Below, one piece after another: positions 17,529 to 26,830 of a stretch of 64,000 nt of DNA. The notes under the pieces were generated by a model. The model saw nothing but the letters and a program-made list of their open reading frames with translations. It searched no databases and was not told where the DNA came from. The stretch's first letter is position 1. Each line of letters opens with the position of its first letter. Source of the stretch: Pseudomonas schmalbachii. GTDB lineage: Bacteria > Pseudomonadota > Gammaproteobacteria > Pseudomonadales > Pseudomonadaceae. Where the stretch lies: contig NZ_JAELYA010000008.1 of the NCBI RefSeq assembly GCF_017589465.1, positions 1 through 64,000 on the forward strand. Reading direction: 5' to 3'. Made by a program: the position numbers and the translations under genes.

Positions 17529-17875
17529 CGTAGGTTGGCGCTGAACGCAGTGAAGCCCAACGGTGCCATGGCTCAGCCTTCGCTGCGCTCAGCCCGCACC
17601 ACGTAAATGCATCGCGGGCATGGCCCGCTCCTACGGTCAGACGCGGAGCGTATTCCTGTAGGAGCGAGCTCTGCTCGCGAACGCCGGCAACTCAAAAGCT
17701 TCGCGAGCATCGGACTGGGCGTCCCCCCCACACCGCGCTTGATGGTGGAAAAGGCTTCGCCGTTTTCCACCCTACGTTCCGCACGAGCGAGCCGTAGGAG
17801 CGGGCCATGCCCGCGATTTTCCTCAGATACGCAGGGTGGACCGTTGGGCTTCGCTGCGCTCAGCACCAACCTACG
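17529..17875. repeat. Composite nested REP element
   Basis: The outer family A arms are 17529-17562 and 17841-17875, normally separated by a short loop but here about 280 bases apart. Between them lies a perfect 26-base inverted pair of family C (17611-17636 and 17792-17817, GTAGGAGCGGGCCATGCCCG type). Inside that pair are a family C variant with GCGAGC/GCTCGC (17656-17682) and a family B hairpin GGTGGAAAA...TTTTCCACC (17744-17771). No coding sequence is supported here. It fills the convergent gap between the SCP2 gene and the HDOD gene. Confidence 0.85.
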
Positions 17876-19279
17876 TCACTGTGTGTTCAGGTTGGATACC
17901 AGCTCGCGCAGTGCCGCTTCCGCATCCAGCACCCTGCGTACGGCATCTTCGGCGCGGGTGTGGCTGATCTCCAGGCGATCCAGCAGGGCCTGCGGGATGT
18001 CGCCCACCGGGCCGCTGCCGATGCCGTTGTTGCGCAGCAGGTGGGTCGCCAGGCACACCAGGTTGGCGTAGGGCGCGCAGGCGCCGCTGTAGTCCGGGTC
18101 ATGCTGGAAGCGCAGGGCGGTATAGATTTCCTCCGGCATGCCCCAGGCGCGCATCAGCCAGGCGCCGATCTGTTCGCGGGTGATCCCCAGCAGGTGCTGC
18201 TCGACCTGGCTGTGCTCCAGGTGCGGGTTGACCTCCAGATGCCGGCAGATCAGCGAGAAATGCGGCGGGAAGATGTGCGCCAGGACCAGGTAGCCGATGC
18301 TGTGGAGCAGGCCGCCGAGGTATGCCAGCCCCGTCTCCGGCCGAGCGCTGCGCGGCATGGCGCGGGTCAGGCCGTCGATCACCGCGGCGTTGTAGATCGC
18401 CTGGTTCCAGTAGGGCGTGGCCTTCTGCGGGTGGTCCTTGGGCAGGCTGAGGGTCTTGCCCAGGGCCAGGCCGAGGGCGAGGTTGATCACCAGGTCGAAG
18501 CCGAGCACGCGGACGATGGCGTCTTCCACCGAGCGAATCTTGCCGGGCGCCGCGTAGAACGGCGAAGCGGCCCAGCTGACCACCTGCGCGGCCAGTGCCG
18601 GGTCGGTCTCGACCACGTCGGTGATGTCTTCCACCGTGGCGTCCGGATCGACCCGCAGCTTGATGATCTTCTGCGCCGTCTGCGGCAGCGGCGGGATCTC
18701 GATGGTTTCTTCCAGGCGCTGCTGGATGCGGCGGGCGGTGAACGCATGCACCGCCTGGGTGATTTCCGCGCGGTCGTCGTCGGGGCGGTCGAGGTTCGGG
18801 TGGATGGCTTCCAGCGGGATGCCGAAGCGCCCGGCAATCGCCTTGTCGAGCAGATTGCGGAAGTCGCCGGTGGCGATTTCCAGCAGGGTCCCCGGCACGC
18901 CGGATTCCACCAGCAGATGCGGCTCCTGCAGCAGGCGCTCGTCGTACAGGCAGGGCGAGCTGGTGATCGGCGGCAGGCCGGGCAGGCGGGCGAGATGGTG
19001 CTTGCCGAGCATACGCTCCAGGCGCTCCGGGGCGACGGCGACGAGGTGGCGGCCGGTGAGTTCGCCCAGGCGGCCGAGGTCGAGCAACTGGTTCTGCGGG
19101 AACAGCACCAGCAGGGTGCCACCGGCATCTTCCAGGAAACAGGCCTGCACGCGGCGCGCGAGCGGCAGGGCGATTGCCTCGCTGACCTCGCGATAGGCGA
19201 TGCCCAGGCGGGCGAGCAGCTGGAGTATCGCGGCAGGGGATCGTGCCGTGTCTGATTGGGCGAGGGCGGCGTCGCTCAT
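17876..19279 (-). CDS. HDOD-domain signalling protein with YbaK-like N-terminal domain
   Basis: A 467-aa cytoplasmic protein. Residues 15-165 resemble the YbaK/aminoacyl-tRNA deacylase fold (start LLARLGIAYREVSEAIALPLARRVQACFL, later GVPGTLLEIATGDFRNLLDK). Residues about 210-410 are an HDOD domain (IEIPPLPQTAQKIIKLRVDPDATVEDI, DPALAAQVVSWA, GLLHSIGYLVLAH). HDOD proteins are found in bacterial signalling and usually lack phosphodiesterase activity. No catalytic role can be assigned. The TGA stop is one base from the right end of the composite REP. PAO1 counterpart PA5346 (from memory). Confidence 0.88.
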   Translation of the reverse strand: MSDAALAQSDTARSPAAILQLLARLGIAYREVSEAIALPLARRVQACFLEDAGGTLLVLFPQNQLLDLGRLGELTGRHLVAVAPERLERMLGKHHLARLPGLPPITSSPCLYDERLLQEPHLLVESGVPGTLLEIATGDFRNLLDKAIAGRFGIPLEAIHPNLDRPDDDRAEITQAVHAFTARRIQQRLEETIEIPPLPQTAQKIIKLRVDPDATVEDITDVVETDPALAAQVVSWAASPFYAAPGKIRSVEDAIVRVLGFDLVINLALGLALGKTLSLPKDHPQKATPYWNQAIYNAAVIDGLTRAMPRSARPETGLAYLGGLLHSIGYLVLAHIFPPHFSLICRHLEVNPHLEHSQVEQHLLGITREQIGAWLMRAWGMPEEIYTALRFQHDPDYSGACAPYANLVCLATHLLRNNGIGSGPVGDIPQALLDRLEISHTRAEDAVRRVLDAEAALRELVSNLNTQ

Positions 19280-19381
19280 GAGTGGGGTTCCGGTTATCGG
19301 CGGCTGGCCGGGAGTATAACCAGACGCCGCGAATGCCGGGGGCTTCAGCCGATGGGCGCGGAGGAATTCAGGTGAGGTTCG

Positions 19382-21457
19382 TCACACTTGGCCGTACTGC
19401 TGGCCATGCCGAAGCCAGCGTTCCAGCAGCGGGCTGACGTGTTGCGGCCAGCGCGCCAGCAATGCCTGGGCGGCGTCGCGCACCGCCGGCAGCAGGTCGG
19501 CGTCGCGCATCAGGTCGGCGACCTTGAACTGCAGCAGGCCGGTCTGGCGGGTGCCGAGCATCTCGCCGGGGCCGCGCAGCTCCAGGTCCTTCTCTGCGAT
19601 GACGAAGCCGTCGCAGGTCTCACGCATGATCGCCAGGCGCTCGCGACCGATCTGCGACAGCGGCGGATGGTAGAGCAGCACGCAATGACTCGCCGCGCTG
19701 CCCCGGCCGACACGCCCGCGCAACTGGTGCAGCTGGGCCAGGCCAAGGCGCTCGGGGTTCTCGATGATCATCAGGCTGGCGTTGGGCACGTCGACGCCCA
19801 CCTCGATCACCGTGGTGGCCGCCAGCAGTTGCAGGCGGCCTTCCTTGAACTCCAGCATCACTTCGGCCTTTTCCGCCGGCTTCATGCGCCCGTGGATCAG
19901 GCCGACGCGCAGTTCGCCGAGGGCGGAGGACAGTTCCTCGAAGGTGGTTTCCGCGGCCTGGCAGGTCAGTTCCTCGGATTCCTCGATCAGCGTGCACACC
20001 CAGTACGCCTGGCGGCCTTCCCGGCAGGCGGCGCGCACGCGCTCGATGACTTCGATGCGGCGGCTGTCGGCGACCAGCACGGTGTTCACCGGCGTGCGGC
20101 CGGGCGGCAGTTCGTCGAGGATCGAGGTATCGAGGTCGGCGTAGGCGCTCATCGCCAGGGTCCGCGGGATCGGCGTGGCAGTCATGATCAGCTGGTGCGG
20201 GCACAGGCGGCCGTCCACGCCCTTCTGACGCAGAGCTAGGCGCTGCTGCACGCCGAAGCGGTGCTGCTCGTCGATGATCGCCAGGGCCAGGCGGCGGAAC
20301 TGCACTTCGTCCTGGAACAGCGCATGGGTGCCGACCACCATCGGCACGCCGCCGGCGATCTTCTCCAGCGCCGCCGTGCGCGCCTTGCCCTTGAGCTTGC
20401 CGGCCAGCCAGGCGACTTCGATGCCGAGCGGCTCCAGCCACTTGCTGAAGTTGATGAAGTGCTGCTCGGCGAGGATTTCGGTGGGCGCCATCAGCGCCAC
20501 CTGGTAGCCGGCCTCCAGCGCCTGCAGGGCGGCGAGGGCAGCGACCACCGTCTTGCCGGCGCCGACGTCGCCCTGTACCAGGCGCAGCATCGGCTCCGGC
20601 TGGGCGAGGTCGTAGGCGATTTCCGCACCGACCCGCTGCTGCGCGCCGGTGGGGGCAAAGCCGAGATTCTTCAGGAAGCGCTGCGGCAGCTTGCGTGCCG
20701 GCGGAAGCTGGGGAGCTTCCTGCGAGCGCACGCTTTCGCGCAGGCGTTGCAGCGACAGCTGGTGGGTCAGCAGTTCCTCGAAGGCCAGGCGGTGCTGCGC
20801 CCAGTGGCGGCCTTCGGCGAGTTCTTCGAGGTCGGCATCCGGCGGCGGGCGGTGCAGGTAGCGGATCGCCTCGTCCAGCGGCCCCAGTCGGTAGTCGCGG
20901 GCCAGTTCCGCCGGCAGCCAGTCCGGCAGGCTGCGTGGGCCGAGCAGTGCCAAGGCTTGCTGGCTGAGCTGGCGCAGGCGCTGCTGGGTGAGGCCTTCGG
21001 TGGTCGGGTAGATCGGTGTCAGGGTCTGTTCCACCGGGGCGGGCGCGGCGTCGCTCAGCGCGCGGTATTCCGGGTGGTAGATCTCCAGGCCGGAGGCGCC
21101 GGGACGGGCCTCGCCATAGCAGCGCAGGTGCGTGCCGCGCTTGAGGCCGTCCTTCTGCGCCTGGCTGAAGTGGTAGAAGCGCAGGCTCAGCGTGCCGCTG
21201 CCGTCCTGCAGGCGGACCAGCAGGCTGCGGCGCTTGCCCATGACCACGTCGGCGCCGACCACCACGCCTTCGATCACCGCGTCCTGTCCCGGGCGCAGCG
21301 CGCCGATGGGGATGACGCGGGTGCGGTCCTGGTAGCGCAACGGCAGGTGGAAGAGGATGTCCTGCAGATTCTCCAGGCCGACCCGCGCGAGCTTTTCTTC
21401 CAGCGCCGCGCCGACGCCCTTCAGCGCCGTGACCGGGACATTCGCCAGTTCCGTCAT
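19382..21457 (-). CDS. recG: ATP-dependent DNA helicase RecG
   Basis: A 691-aa superfamily 2 helicase that remodels stalled replication forks and Holliday junctions. The N-terminal wedge/OB domain (residues 1-180) precedes the helicase core with Walker A GDVGAGKTVVA, DEQH box, TATPIPRTLAMS and the C-terminal motifs LIHGRMKPAEK, TTVIEVGVDVPNA and QLRGRVGRG. The ATG overlaps the oxyR stop as ATGA, so the two are translationally coupled. The oxyR-recG operon is conserved in Pseudomonas and links oxidative-stress response to DNA repair. Confidence 0.96.
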   Translation of the reverse strand: MTELANVPVTALKGVGAALEEKLARVGLENLQDILFHLPLRYQDRTRVIPIGALRPGQDAVIEGVVVGADVVMGKRRSLLVRLQDGSGTLSLRFYHFSQAQKDGLKRGTHLRCYGEARPGASGLEIYHPEYRALSDAAPAPVEQTLTPIYPTTEGLTQQRLRQLSQQALALLGPRSLPDWLPAELARDYRLGPLDEAIRYLHRPPPDADLEELAEGRHWAQHRLAFEELLTHQLSLQRLRESVRSQEAPQLPPARKLPQRFLKNLGFAPTGAQQRVGAEIAYDLAQPEPMLRLVQGDVGAGKTVVAALAALQALEAGYQVALMAPTEILAEQHFINFSKWLEPLGIEVAWLAGKLKGKARTAALEKIAGGVPMVVGTHALFQDEVQFRRLALAIIDEQHRFGVQQRLALRQKGVDGRLCPHQLIMTATPIPRTLAMSAYADLDTSILDELPPGRTPVNTVLVADSRRIEVIERVRAACREGRQAYWVCTLIEESEELTCQAAETTFEELSSALGELRVGLIHGRMKPAEKAEVMLEFKEGRLQLLAATTVIEVGVDVPNASLMIIENPERLGLAQLHQLRGRVGRGSAASHCVLLYHPPLSQIGRERLAIMRETCDGFVIAEKDLELRGPGEMLGTRQTGLLQFKVADLMRDADLLPAVRDAAQALLARWPQHVSPLLERWLRHGQQYGQV

Positions 21458-22386
21458 GCCGGCTCGGCTTCACCCTTGACCGTCGGCCGGGCGACCGAGC
21501 AGAGGCGGATCGAGTCGGCCAGCACTTCGATGGCGCGAGGGCGCGGGAAGCTGGCGCGCCAGGCGATGGCCACGGTGCGGTAGGGCACCGGTGCGGTGAA
21601 CGGGCGTACGTCGATCACGCCGGGTGCGTAGTGGTGGCTGTCCACCGCGGAAAACGGCAGCACCGAAATACCGAGCCCGGAGGCGACCATGTGGCGGATG
21701 GTTTCCAGCGAGCTGGATTCCACCGTGGTGTGCTTGTGGTCGTCGCCCTTGCGCACGCTCGGGCAGGCTTCCAGCACCTGGTCGCGGAAGCAGTGACCCT
21801 CGCCGAGCAGCAGCAGGCTCTTGTCGTTGAGCAGTTCGGCGTCGATGGTCGGCTTGGCGGTCCACGGGTGGCCGGCGGGCATCAGCACGTAGAACGGCTC
21901 GTCGAACAGCTGTTTGGTCAGTACGTCGGCTTCTTCGAACGGCAGGGCGATGATGATCGCGTCCAGTTCGCCGGTGCGCAGCTTGTCGCGGAGGATGTGG
22001 GTGAAGTTTTCCTCGATGTACAGCGGCATCTGCGGCGCGACCTTGTGCAACTGAGGAATCAGGTGCGGGAACAGGTACGGGCCGATGGTGTAGATGGCGC
22101 CGACCTTGAGCGGCGAGGTCAGCTGATTCTTGCCGGCCTGGGCCAGCTCGCGAATGCTCTGCGCCTGTTCGAGCACTTTCTGCGCCTGGGCGACGATGCC
22201 CTCGCCGACCGGTGTCAGGCGCACGGCGCTCTTGCTGCGCTCGAAGATCAGCACACCCAGCTCATCCTCGAGCTTCTTCACGCCGACCGAGAGGGTCGGC
22301 TGGCTGACGTGGCAGCGCTCCGCGGCGCGGCCGAAATGCTGCTCCTGAGCGAGTGTGACGATATAGCGCAGTTCGGTGAGGGTCAT
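21454..22386 (-). CDS. oxyR: Hydrogen peroxide-responsive LysR-type regulator OxyR
   Basis: A 310-aa LysR-family regulator. The N-terminal winged helix MTLTELRYIVTLAQEQHFGRAAERCHVSQPTLS is followed by the effector domain. The two redox cysteines lie in GEGHCFRDQVLEACPS, nine residues apart, the same spacing as the disulfide-forming pair of E. coli OxyR (C199/C208). The start at 22386 gives the usual 310-aa length; the frame continues upstream without family similarity. It is divergent from the epimerase-like gene and overlaps recG by four bases. Confidence 0.96.
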   Translation of the reverse strand: MTLTELRYIVTLAQEQHFGRAAERCHVSQPTLSVGVKKLEDELGVLIFERSKSAVRLTPVGEGIVAQAQKVLEQAQSIRELAQAGKNQLTSPLKVGAIYTIGPYLFPHLIPQLHKVAPQMPLYIEENFTHILRDKLRTGELDAIIIALPFEEADVLTKQLFDEPFYVLMPAGHPWTAKPTIDAELLNDKSLLLLGEGHCFRDQVLEACPSVRKGDDHKHTTVESSSLETIRHMVASGLGISVLPFSAVDSHHYAPGVIDVRPFTAPVPYRTVAIAWRASFPRPRAIEVLADSIRLCSVARPTVKGEAEPA

Positions 22387-22562
22387 GGCGGCTAATCCGT
22401 TTATGTCGGCCAAGCATAGCGGCTGCTCCGCCACGAACCAACCTGCGCGGCGGGCCCGTGCGGCTAATTGATGAGGGGCCATGGTTCCGTTGTGGCGCAG
22501 TGATCGATTGAATTAGTCGTCCAGGCCACTAAACTCGGGCCGGTCTTCCTTGGGAGTGGAAT

Positions 22563-23429
22563 ATGTCTCGAAGCCTGATGATCGTGGGATGCGGTGATGT
22601 CGGCAGCCGCCTGGGCGTGCAGCTCGCCGAGAAAGGCTGGTCCGTTCATGGCCTGCGCCGCAACGTCGCCGCGCTGCCGTCAGCGATCCAGCCGGTGGCG
22701 GGCGACCTGGCCGACCCGGCCTGCCCGGCGGACTGGCCGCGTGGCGAGCTGGACTACGTGGTGTTCACCGCCGCCGCCAACCAGCATGACGAGGCTGGCT
22801 ACCGCGCGGCCTATGTCGACGGCCTGCGCAACGCCCTCGGCTGGCTGCGGCAATGCGGCCAACGGCCGAAACGGCTGTTGTTCGTCTCCAGCAGCGGTGT
22901 GTATGCCCAGCAGGACGGCGAATGGGTGGACGAGACTTCCGCCGCCGACGCCGAGCACTTCACCGGGCGGGTGATGCTCGACGGCGAGCAACTGGCGCTG
23001 GGCAGCGACATCCCGGCGAGCGTGGTGCGCCTCACCGGCATCTACGGCCCCGGCCGCGAATGGCTGCTCAACCAGGTGCGCCAGGGCTACCGGGTGGCCA
23101 GCGAGCCGCCTGTATACGCCAACCGCATCCATGCCGACGATGCCGCCGGTCTGCTGGCGGCTCTGGTCGAGGCGGACGCACGCGGCGTGGCGCTGCAGGA
23201 CTGCTATCTGGGCGTGGACGACGAGCCGGCGGCGCTGGCCGAAGTGGTCGGCTGGCTGCGCGAGCGCCTGGGCGTCACGCAGTGGTCCGAGCAGCAGGAA
23301 ATGCGCCGCACCGGCAGCAAGCGCTGCAGCAACGCCCGCGCCCGCGCGCTCGGCTGGGTGCCGCGCTATCCCAGCTATCGCGAGGGCTACGCGGCGATGC
23401 TGGATGAGGTGAGCACCGGCTCCATGTAG
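22563..23429 (+). CDS. NAD-dependent epimerase/dehydratase-like Rossmann protein
   Basis: A 288-aa protein of the atypical short-chain dehydrogenase superfamily. The N-terminal nucleotide-binding motif is IVGCGDVGSRLG (residues 7-18). The catalytic-like SSSGVYAQQ follows in the middle, then RLTGIYGPGREWLL and RIHADDAAGLL, as in YeeZ-like NAD(P)-binding proteins. The usual YxxxK pair is not visible, so catalysis is uncertain and the substrate unknown. GGGAGTGGA precedes the ATG. The TAG stop is supplied by the GTAG foot of a REPIN: the codons before it are ACC GGC TCC ATG. Confidence 0.85.
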   Translation: MSRSLMIVGCGDVGSRLGVQLAEKGWSVHGLRRNVAALPSAIQPVAGDLADPACPADWPRGELDYVVFTAAANQHDEAGYRAAYVDGLRNALGWLRQCGQRPKRLLFVSSSGVYAQQDGEWVDETSAADAEHFTGRVMLDGEQLALGSDIPASVVRLTGIYGPGREWLLNQVRQGYRVASEPPVYANRIHADDAAGLLAALVEADARGVALQDCYLGVDDEPAALAEVVGWLRERLGVTQWSEQQEMRRTGSKRCSNARARALGWVPRYPSYREGYAAMLDEVSTGSM

Positions 23430-23498
23430 GTTGGTGCTGAGCTTGCGAAGCCCAACGCGCGGAATGTTGGGCTTCACTGCGTTCAGCGCCAACCTGCC
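23425..23498. repeat. REPIN-type repeat, family A (copy 5)
   Basis: The left arm begins TGTAGGTTGGTGCTGAGC at 23425 and the right arm ends CAGCGCCAACCTGCC, with a slightly degraded right foot (CTGC instead of CTAC). It overlaps the stop codon of the preceding gene and fills the gap to the convergent lipoprotein gene. Confidence 0.86.
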
Positions 23499-23520
23499 AA
23501 GGGCGCTGCTGCCCCTGGCG

Positions 23521-24255
23521 CTAGTCGCGCTCCAGCAGCCAGACGCGCTTGCCGGGACTGTACTCGGGCATTTCCCCGTCCCGGGCGCCGTTCACGGCCT
23601 CGAACAGTTCCAGCTTGTCCTCTTCGCGGACGAACAGGTATTCGCGGCCCTGGGCGCCCTGTTGCAGCCAGATGCTGTCGTTGTCGCCGCTCATTGCGGC
23701 GCAGTCGCCAGCCAGGCACAGCGCGTAGCGCTCGGCGCCGGGGAGTCCGTCGACGCGGCCGTCGGGCTGGAACTTCACTTCTTCGCCTTGGCCGGGGCCT
23801 TCCTGGATTTCCCAGCTGCCGTCCAGATAGGCCTGGTACAACGCGCGCTGGAAGGTGGCGCCGGGCGGCGTGTTTTCCGCCGGTTGCTGTTCCGCACGGG
23901 CGAAACGCTGTTCCGGCCAGTTCTCGCTGCCGACCTGAACCAGCTCCTTGCCGGCTAGCTCCAGGTATTCCCGGGTGTTGCCGTAGAAATCGACCCGCCA
24001 GCGCTGGGGGCTTTCCTCGTTCAACTGGCCGGAGCCGAGTTCGAAGCCGTTACTGAAGGTCGCTACATGGGCCTTGCCGTCCAGCCGCCATTCCAGGTTC
24101 GGACCGTAGGCGAGCAGCGCTTCGCGGAGTTTGCCGCCCTTGCTGGCGGCTTCGATGGCGGCCTGGTTGATCCAGATGCCGGACGGATCGGACGGGGTGC
24201 CGGCGCAGCCGGTCAGCAGGCCGAGCAGGGCGCTCAGCACGAGGGCGCGACGCAT
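23521..24255 (-). CDS. Lipoprotein of unknown function
   Basis: A 244-aa predicted lipoprotein. MRRALVLSALLGLLTGC has a clear lipobox (LTGC, lipidated Cys17). The remainder is mostly beta-strand and polar, with motifs such as GIWINQAAIEAASKGGKLREALLAYGPN and a C-terminal EYSPGKRVWLLERD. I do not recognise a family. The ATG at 24255 is preceded by GGAGCACC; the longer open frame would start inside the ridA terminator. It is downstream of ridA on the same strand but separated from it by a strong terminator. Confidence 0.8.
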   Translation of the reverse strand: MRRALVLSALLGLLTGCAGTPSDPSGIWINQAAIEAASKGGKLREALLAYGPNLEWRLDGKAHVATFSNGFELGSGQLNEESPQRWRVDFYGNTREYLELAGKELVQVGSENWPEQRFARAEQQPAENTPPGATFQRALYQAYLDGSWEIQEGPGQGEEVKFQPDGRVDGLPGAERYALCLAGDCAAMSGDNDSIWLQQGAQGREYLFVREEDKLELFEAVNGARDGEMPEYSPGKRVWLLERD

Positions 24256-24269
24256 GGGTGCTCCTTGCA

Positions 24270-24299
24270 TAAAAAAACGGGGCCCCGAAGGGCCCCGTC
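24270..24299 (-). terminator. Intrinsic terminator after ridA
   Basis: On the minus strand GACGGGGCCC-TTCG-GGGCCCCG is followed by seven Ts. It is a textbook terminator with a UUCG tetraloop, located 11 bases after the ridA stop. It closes the gmk-rpoZ-spoT-ridA unit. Confidence 0.92.
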
Positions 24300-24310
24300 C
24301 GGGATTGCGC

Positions 24311-24691
24311 TTATTCCAGGACGACGATGGCGTCCATCTCGACCTGGGCGCCTTTCGGCAGGGCGGCCACGCCGATGGCGGCGCGGGCCGGGTAGGGCTG
24401 GGTGAAGTAGCGGCCCATGATTTCGTTGACCTTGGCGAAGTGCGAGAGGTCGGTGAGGAAGATGTTCAGCTTGACCACGTCCTTCAGGGCGCCACCGGAG
24501 GCCTCGATCACTGCCTTGAGGTTCTCGAACACCTGCACGGTCTGCTCTTCGAAGCCGCTGACCAGCTCCATGGTCTTCGGATCCAGCGGGATCTGCCCGG
24601 AAACGTAGACGGTGTTGCCGGCCTTGATGGCCTGGGAGTAGGTACCGATGGCGGCAGGTGCATTGTCGGTGTGGATGACGGACTTGCTCAT
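24311..24691 (-). CDS. ridA: RidA family 2-iminobutanoate/2-iminopropanoate deaminase
   Basis: A 126-aa RidA/YjgF protein that hydrolyses reactive enamine/imine intermediates produced by PLP enzymes. The family segments [43 protein letters not shown] and the C-terminal [23 protein letters not shown] with the active-site Arg are all present. It lies 26 bases after spoT and is probably cotranscribed with it. Confidence 0.94.
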   Translation of the reverse strand: MSKSVIHTDNAPAAIGTYSQAIKAGNTVYVSGQIPLDPKTMELVSGFEEQTVQVFENLKAVIEASGGALKDVVKLNIFLTDLSHFAKVNEIMGRYFTQPYPARAAIGVAALPKGAQVEMDAIVVLE

Positions 24692-24717
24692 GAAGACTCC
24701 TTATTGGATAGGTGAGG

Positions 24718-26826
24718 TCAGCTGCGCGTGCGGGTGATGCGGATCACGCCCTTGAGCGCGCGCAGCTTCTTGATGACGCGGGCCAGGTGCACGCGGTCGT
24801 GCACGCTGACGACCAGCTGGACCACGCTGATGCGGCCATCGCGTTCGTCCATGCCGATCTTCTCGATGTTGCCGTCGGCGGCGTTGACGCTGGTGGCGAG
24901 CAGGGCGATCAGGCCGCGCTGGTGCTCCAGTTCGATGCGCAATTCGACGTTGAATTCCCCGGTGACATCCTTGGCCCAGCTGAGCTGGATGCATTTTTCC
25001 GGGTTATGGCGGAATTCGCTGATGTTCTTGCAGCTTTCCAGGTGCACGACCATGCCCTTGCCGGCGGACAGGTGGCCGACGATGGGGTCGCCGGGAATCG
25101 GCGAGCAGCATTTCGCATAGCTGATCACCAATCCTTCAGTGCCGCGGATCGCCAGCGGTCCTTCGGCATTCGGCGTGGCCTCGCCTTCGCTGGAGACCAG
25201 GCGGCGGGCGACCACGTAGGCCATGCGGTTGCCCAGGCCGATCTCTTCCAGCAGGTCCTCGAAGACTTCCATGCGGTATTCGGCGAGCACCGCCTGGATG
25301 CGCTCCTGCGGGACCTTCTCGAGGTGGCTGTCGAAGCCGGTGAGGGTCTTGTTCAGCAGGCGCTCGCCGAGGTTGATCGACTCGGAGCGGCGCTGCAGTT
25401 TCAGGGCGTGGCGGATGTGTGTGCGCGCTTTGCCGGTGACCACGAAGTTCAGCCAGGCCGGATTCGGCCGGGTGCCCGGCGCGGTGACGATTTCCACCGT
25501 CTGGCCGCTCTGCAGCGGCTCGGACAGCGGCGCCAGGCGGCGGTTGATACGGCAGGCGATGCAGCTGTTGCCGACGTCGGTGTGCACCGCGTAGGCGAAG
25601 TCGACCGGCGTGGAACCTTTGGGCAGCTCCATGATGCGGCCCTTGGGTGTGAAGATGTAGACCTCGTCCGGGAACAGGTCGATCTTCACGTTCTCGATGA
25701 ACTCCAGCGAGTTGCCGGCGCGCTGCTGCAATTCCAGAACGCCCTTCACCCACTGGCGGGCGCGGGCGCGGGTGCCCTTGAACGACTCGTCGTCGGCGGA
25801 CTTGTACAGCCAGTGCGCGGCGATGCCGTGGTTGGCCATCTCTTCCATCTCGCGGGTGCGGATCTGGATTTCGATGGGCACGCCATGCATGCCGAACAGC
25901 GTAGTGTGCAGCGACTGGTAGCCGTTCGCCTTGGGAATCGCGATGTAGTCCTTGAAGCGCCCCGGGAACGGCTTGTACAGGCTGTGCACGGCGCCAAGCA
26001 CGCGGTAGCAGGTATCGGCCTTGTCGACGACGATGCGGAAGGCGTAGACGTCCATGATCTCGGTGAACGCCCGGCGTTTGCCGCGCATCTTCTTGTAGAT
26101 GCTGTAGAGGTGCTTCTCGCGCCCCAGCACCTGGCCTTCCAGACCCTCGCGGGCGAGGCAGTTGACCAGCGACTCCTGGATCTTGCCGACGATCTCGCGG
26201 CGGTTGCCGCGGGCCTTCTTCACCGCCTGGCGGATGCGTTCGGAGCGCATCGGGTGCATCGCCTTGAAGCCGAGATCCTCGAACTCCACGCGCATGCTGT
26301 GCATGCCCAGGCGGTTGGCGATGGGGGCGTAGATTTCCAGGGTTTCCTTGGCGATGCGCCGGCGCTTCTCGCCGGACAGCACTTCCAGGGTGCGCATGTT
26401 GTGCAGGCGGTCGGCCAGCTTGACCAGGATCACGCGGATGTCGCGAGCCATGGCCATGGCCATCTTCTGGAAATTCTCCGCCTGCGCCTCGGCCTTCGAC
26501 TCGAAGTGCATCTGGGTCAGCTTGCTGACCCCGTCGACCAGCTCGGCGACGGTTTCGCCGAACTGCCCGGTGAGCGCTTCCTTGGCGATGCCGGTGTCCT
26601 CGATCACGTCATGCAGCATCGCGGCCATCAGGCTCTGATGGTCCATGTGCATGTCGGCGAGGATGTTGGCGACGGCGAGCGGATGGGTGACGTAGGCCTC
26701 GCCGCTGCGGCGGCGCTGGCCATCGTGGGCTTGCTCGGCGTAGTAGTAGGCGCGGCGGACCAGATTGACCTGGTCCACGCTGAGATAACTCGACAGACGG
26801 TCGGCGAAAGCATCTATGTTCGGCAA
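24718..26826 (-). CDS. spoT: Bifunctional (p)ppGpp synthetase/hydrolase SpoT
   Basis: A 702-aa stringent-response enzyme. The N-terminal HD hydrolase domain carries THPLAVANILADM and MLHDVIEDTG. The synthetase domain follows (around AFRIVVDKADTCYRVLGAVHSLY and FKDYIAIPKANGYQSLHTT), then a TGS domain (FTPKGRIMELPKGSTPVDFAYAVHT) and a C-terminal ACT domain. The reading frame starts with TTG at 26826. A perfect AGGAGGTGA lies seven bases upstream, and no ATG occurs nearby in frame, so TTG is the likely start. It follows rpoZ by 60 bases. Confidence 0.95.
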   Translation of the reverse strand: MPNIDAFADRLSSYLSVDQVNLVRRAYYYAEQAHDGQRRRSGEAYVTHPLAVANILADMHMDHQSLMAAMLHDVIEDTGIAKEALTGQFGETVAELVDGVSKLTQMHFESKAEAQAENFQKMAMAMARDIRVILVKLADRLHNMRTLEVLSGEKRRRIAKETLEIYAPIANRLGMHSMRVEFEDLGFKAMHPMRSERIRQAVKKARGNRREIVGKIQESLVNCLAREGLEGQVLGREKHLYSIYKKMRGKRRAFTEIMDVYAFRIVVDKADTCYRVLGAVHSLYKPFPGRFKDYIAIPKANGYQSLHTTLFGMHGVPIEIQIRTREMEEMANHGIAAHWLYKSADDESFKGTRARARQWVKGVLELQQRAGNSLEFIENVKIDLFPDEVYIFTPKGRIMELPKGSTPVDFAYAVHTDVGNSCIACRINRRLAPLSEPLQSGQTVEIVTAPGTRPNPAWLNFVVTGKARTHIRHALKLQRRSESINLGERLLNKTLTGFDSHLEKVPQERIQAVLAEYRMEVFEDLLEEIGLGNRMAYVVARRLVSSEGEATPNAEGPLAIRGTEGLVISYAKCCSPIPGDPIVGHLSAGKGMVVHLESCKNISEFRHNPEKCIQLSWAKDVTGEFNVELRIELEHQRGLIALLATSVNAADGNIEKIGMDERDGRISVVQLVVSVHDRVHLARVIKKLRALKGVIRITRTRS

Positions 26827-26830
26827 GCAA

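Noticed and set aside
17876-19279. HDOD gene as an active HD phosphodiesterase
   Set aside because: The domain has the HDOD pattern (GLLHSIGYLVLAH) and lacks a complete HD-GYP metal site, so no hydrolase function is claimed.
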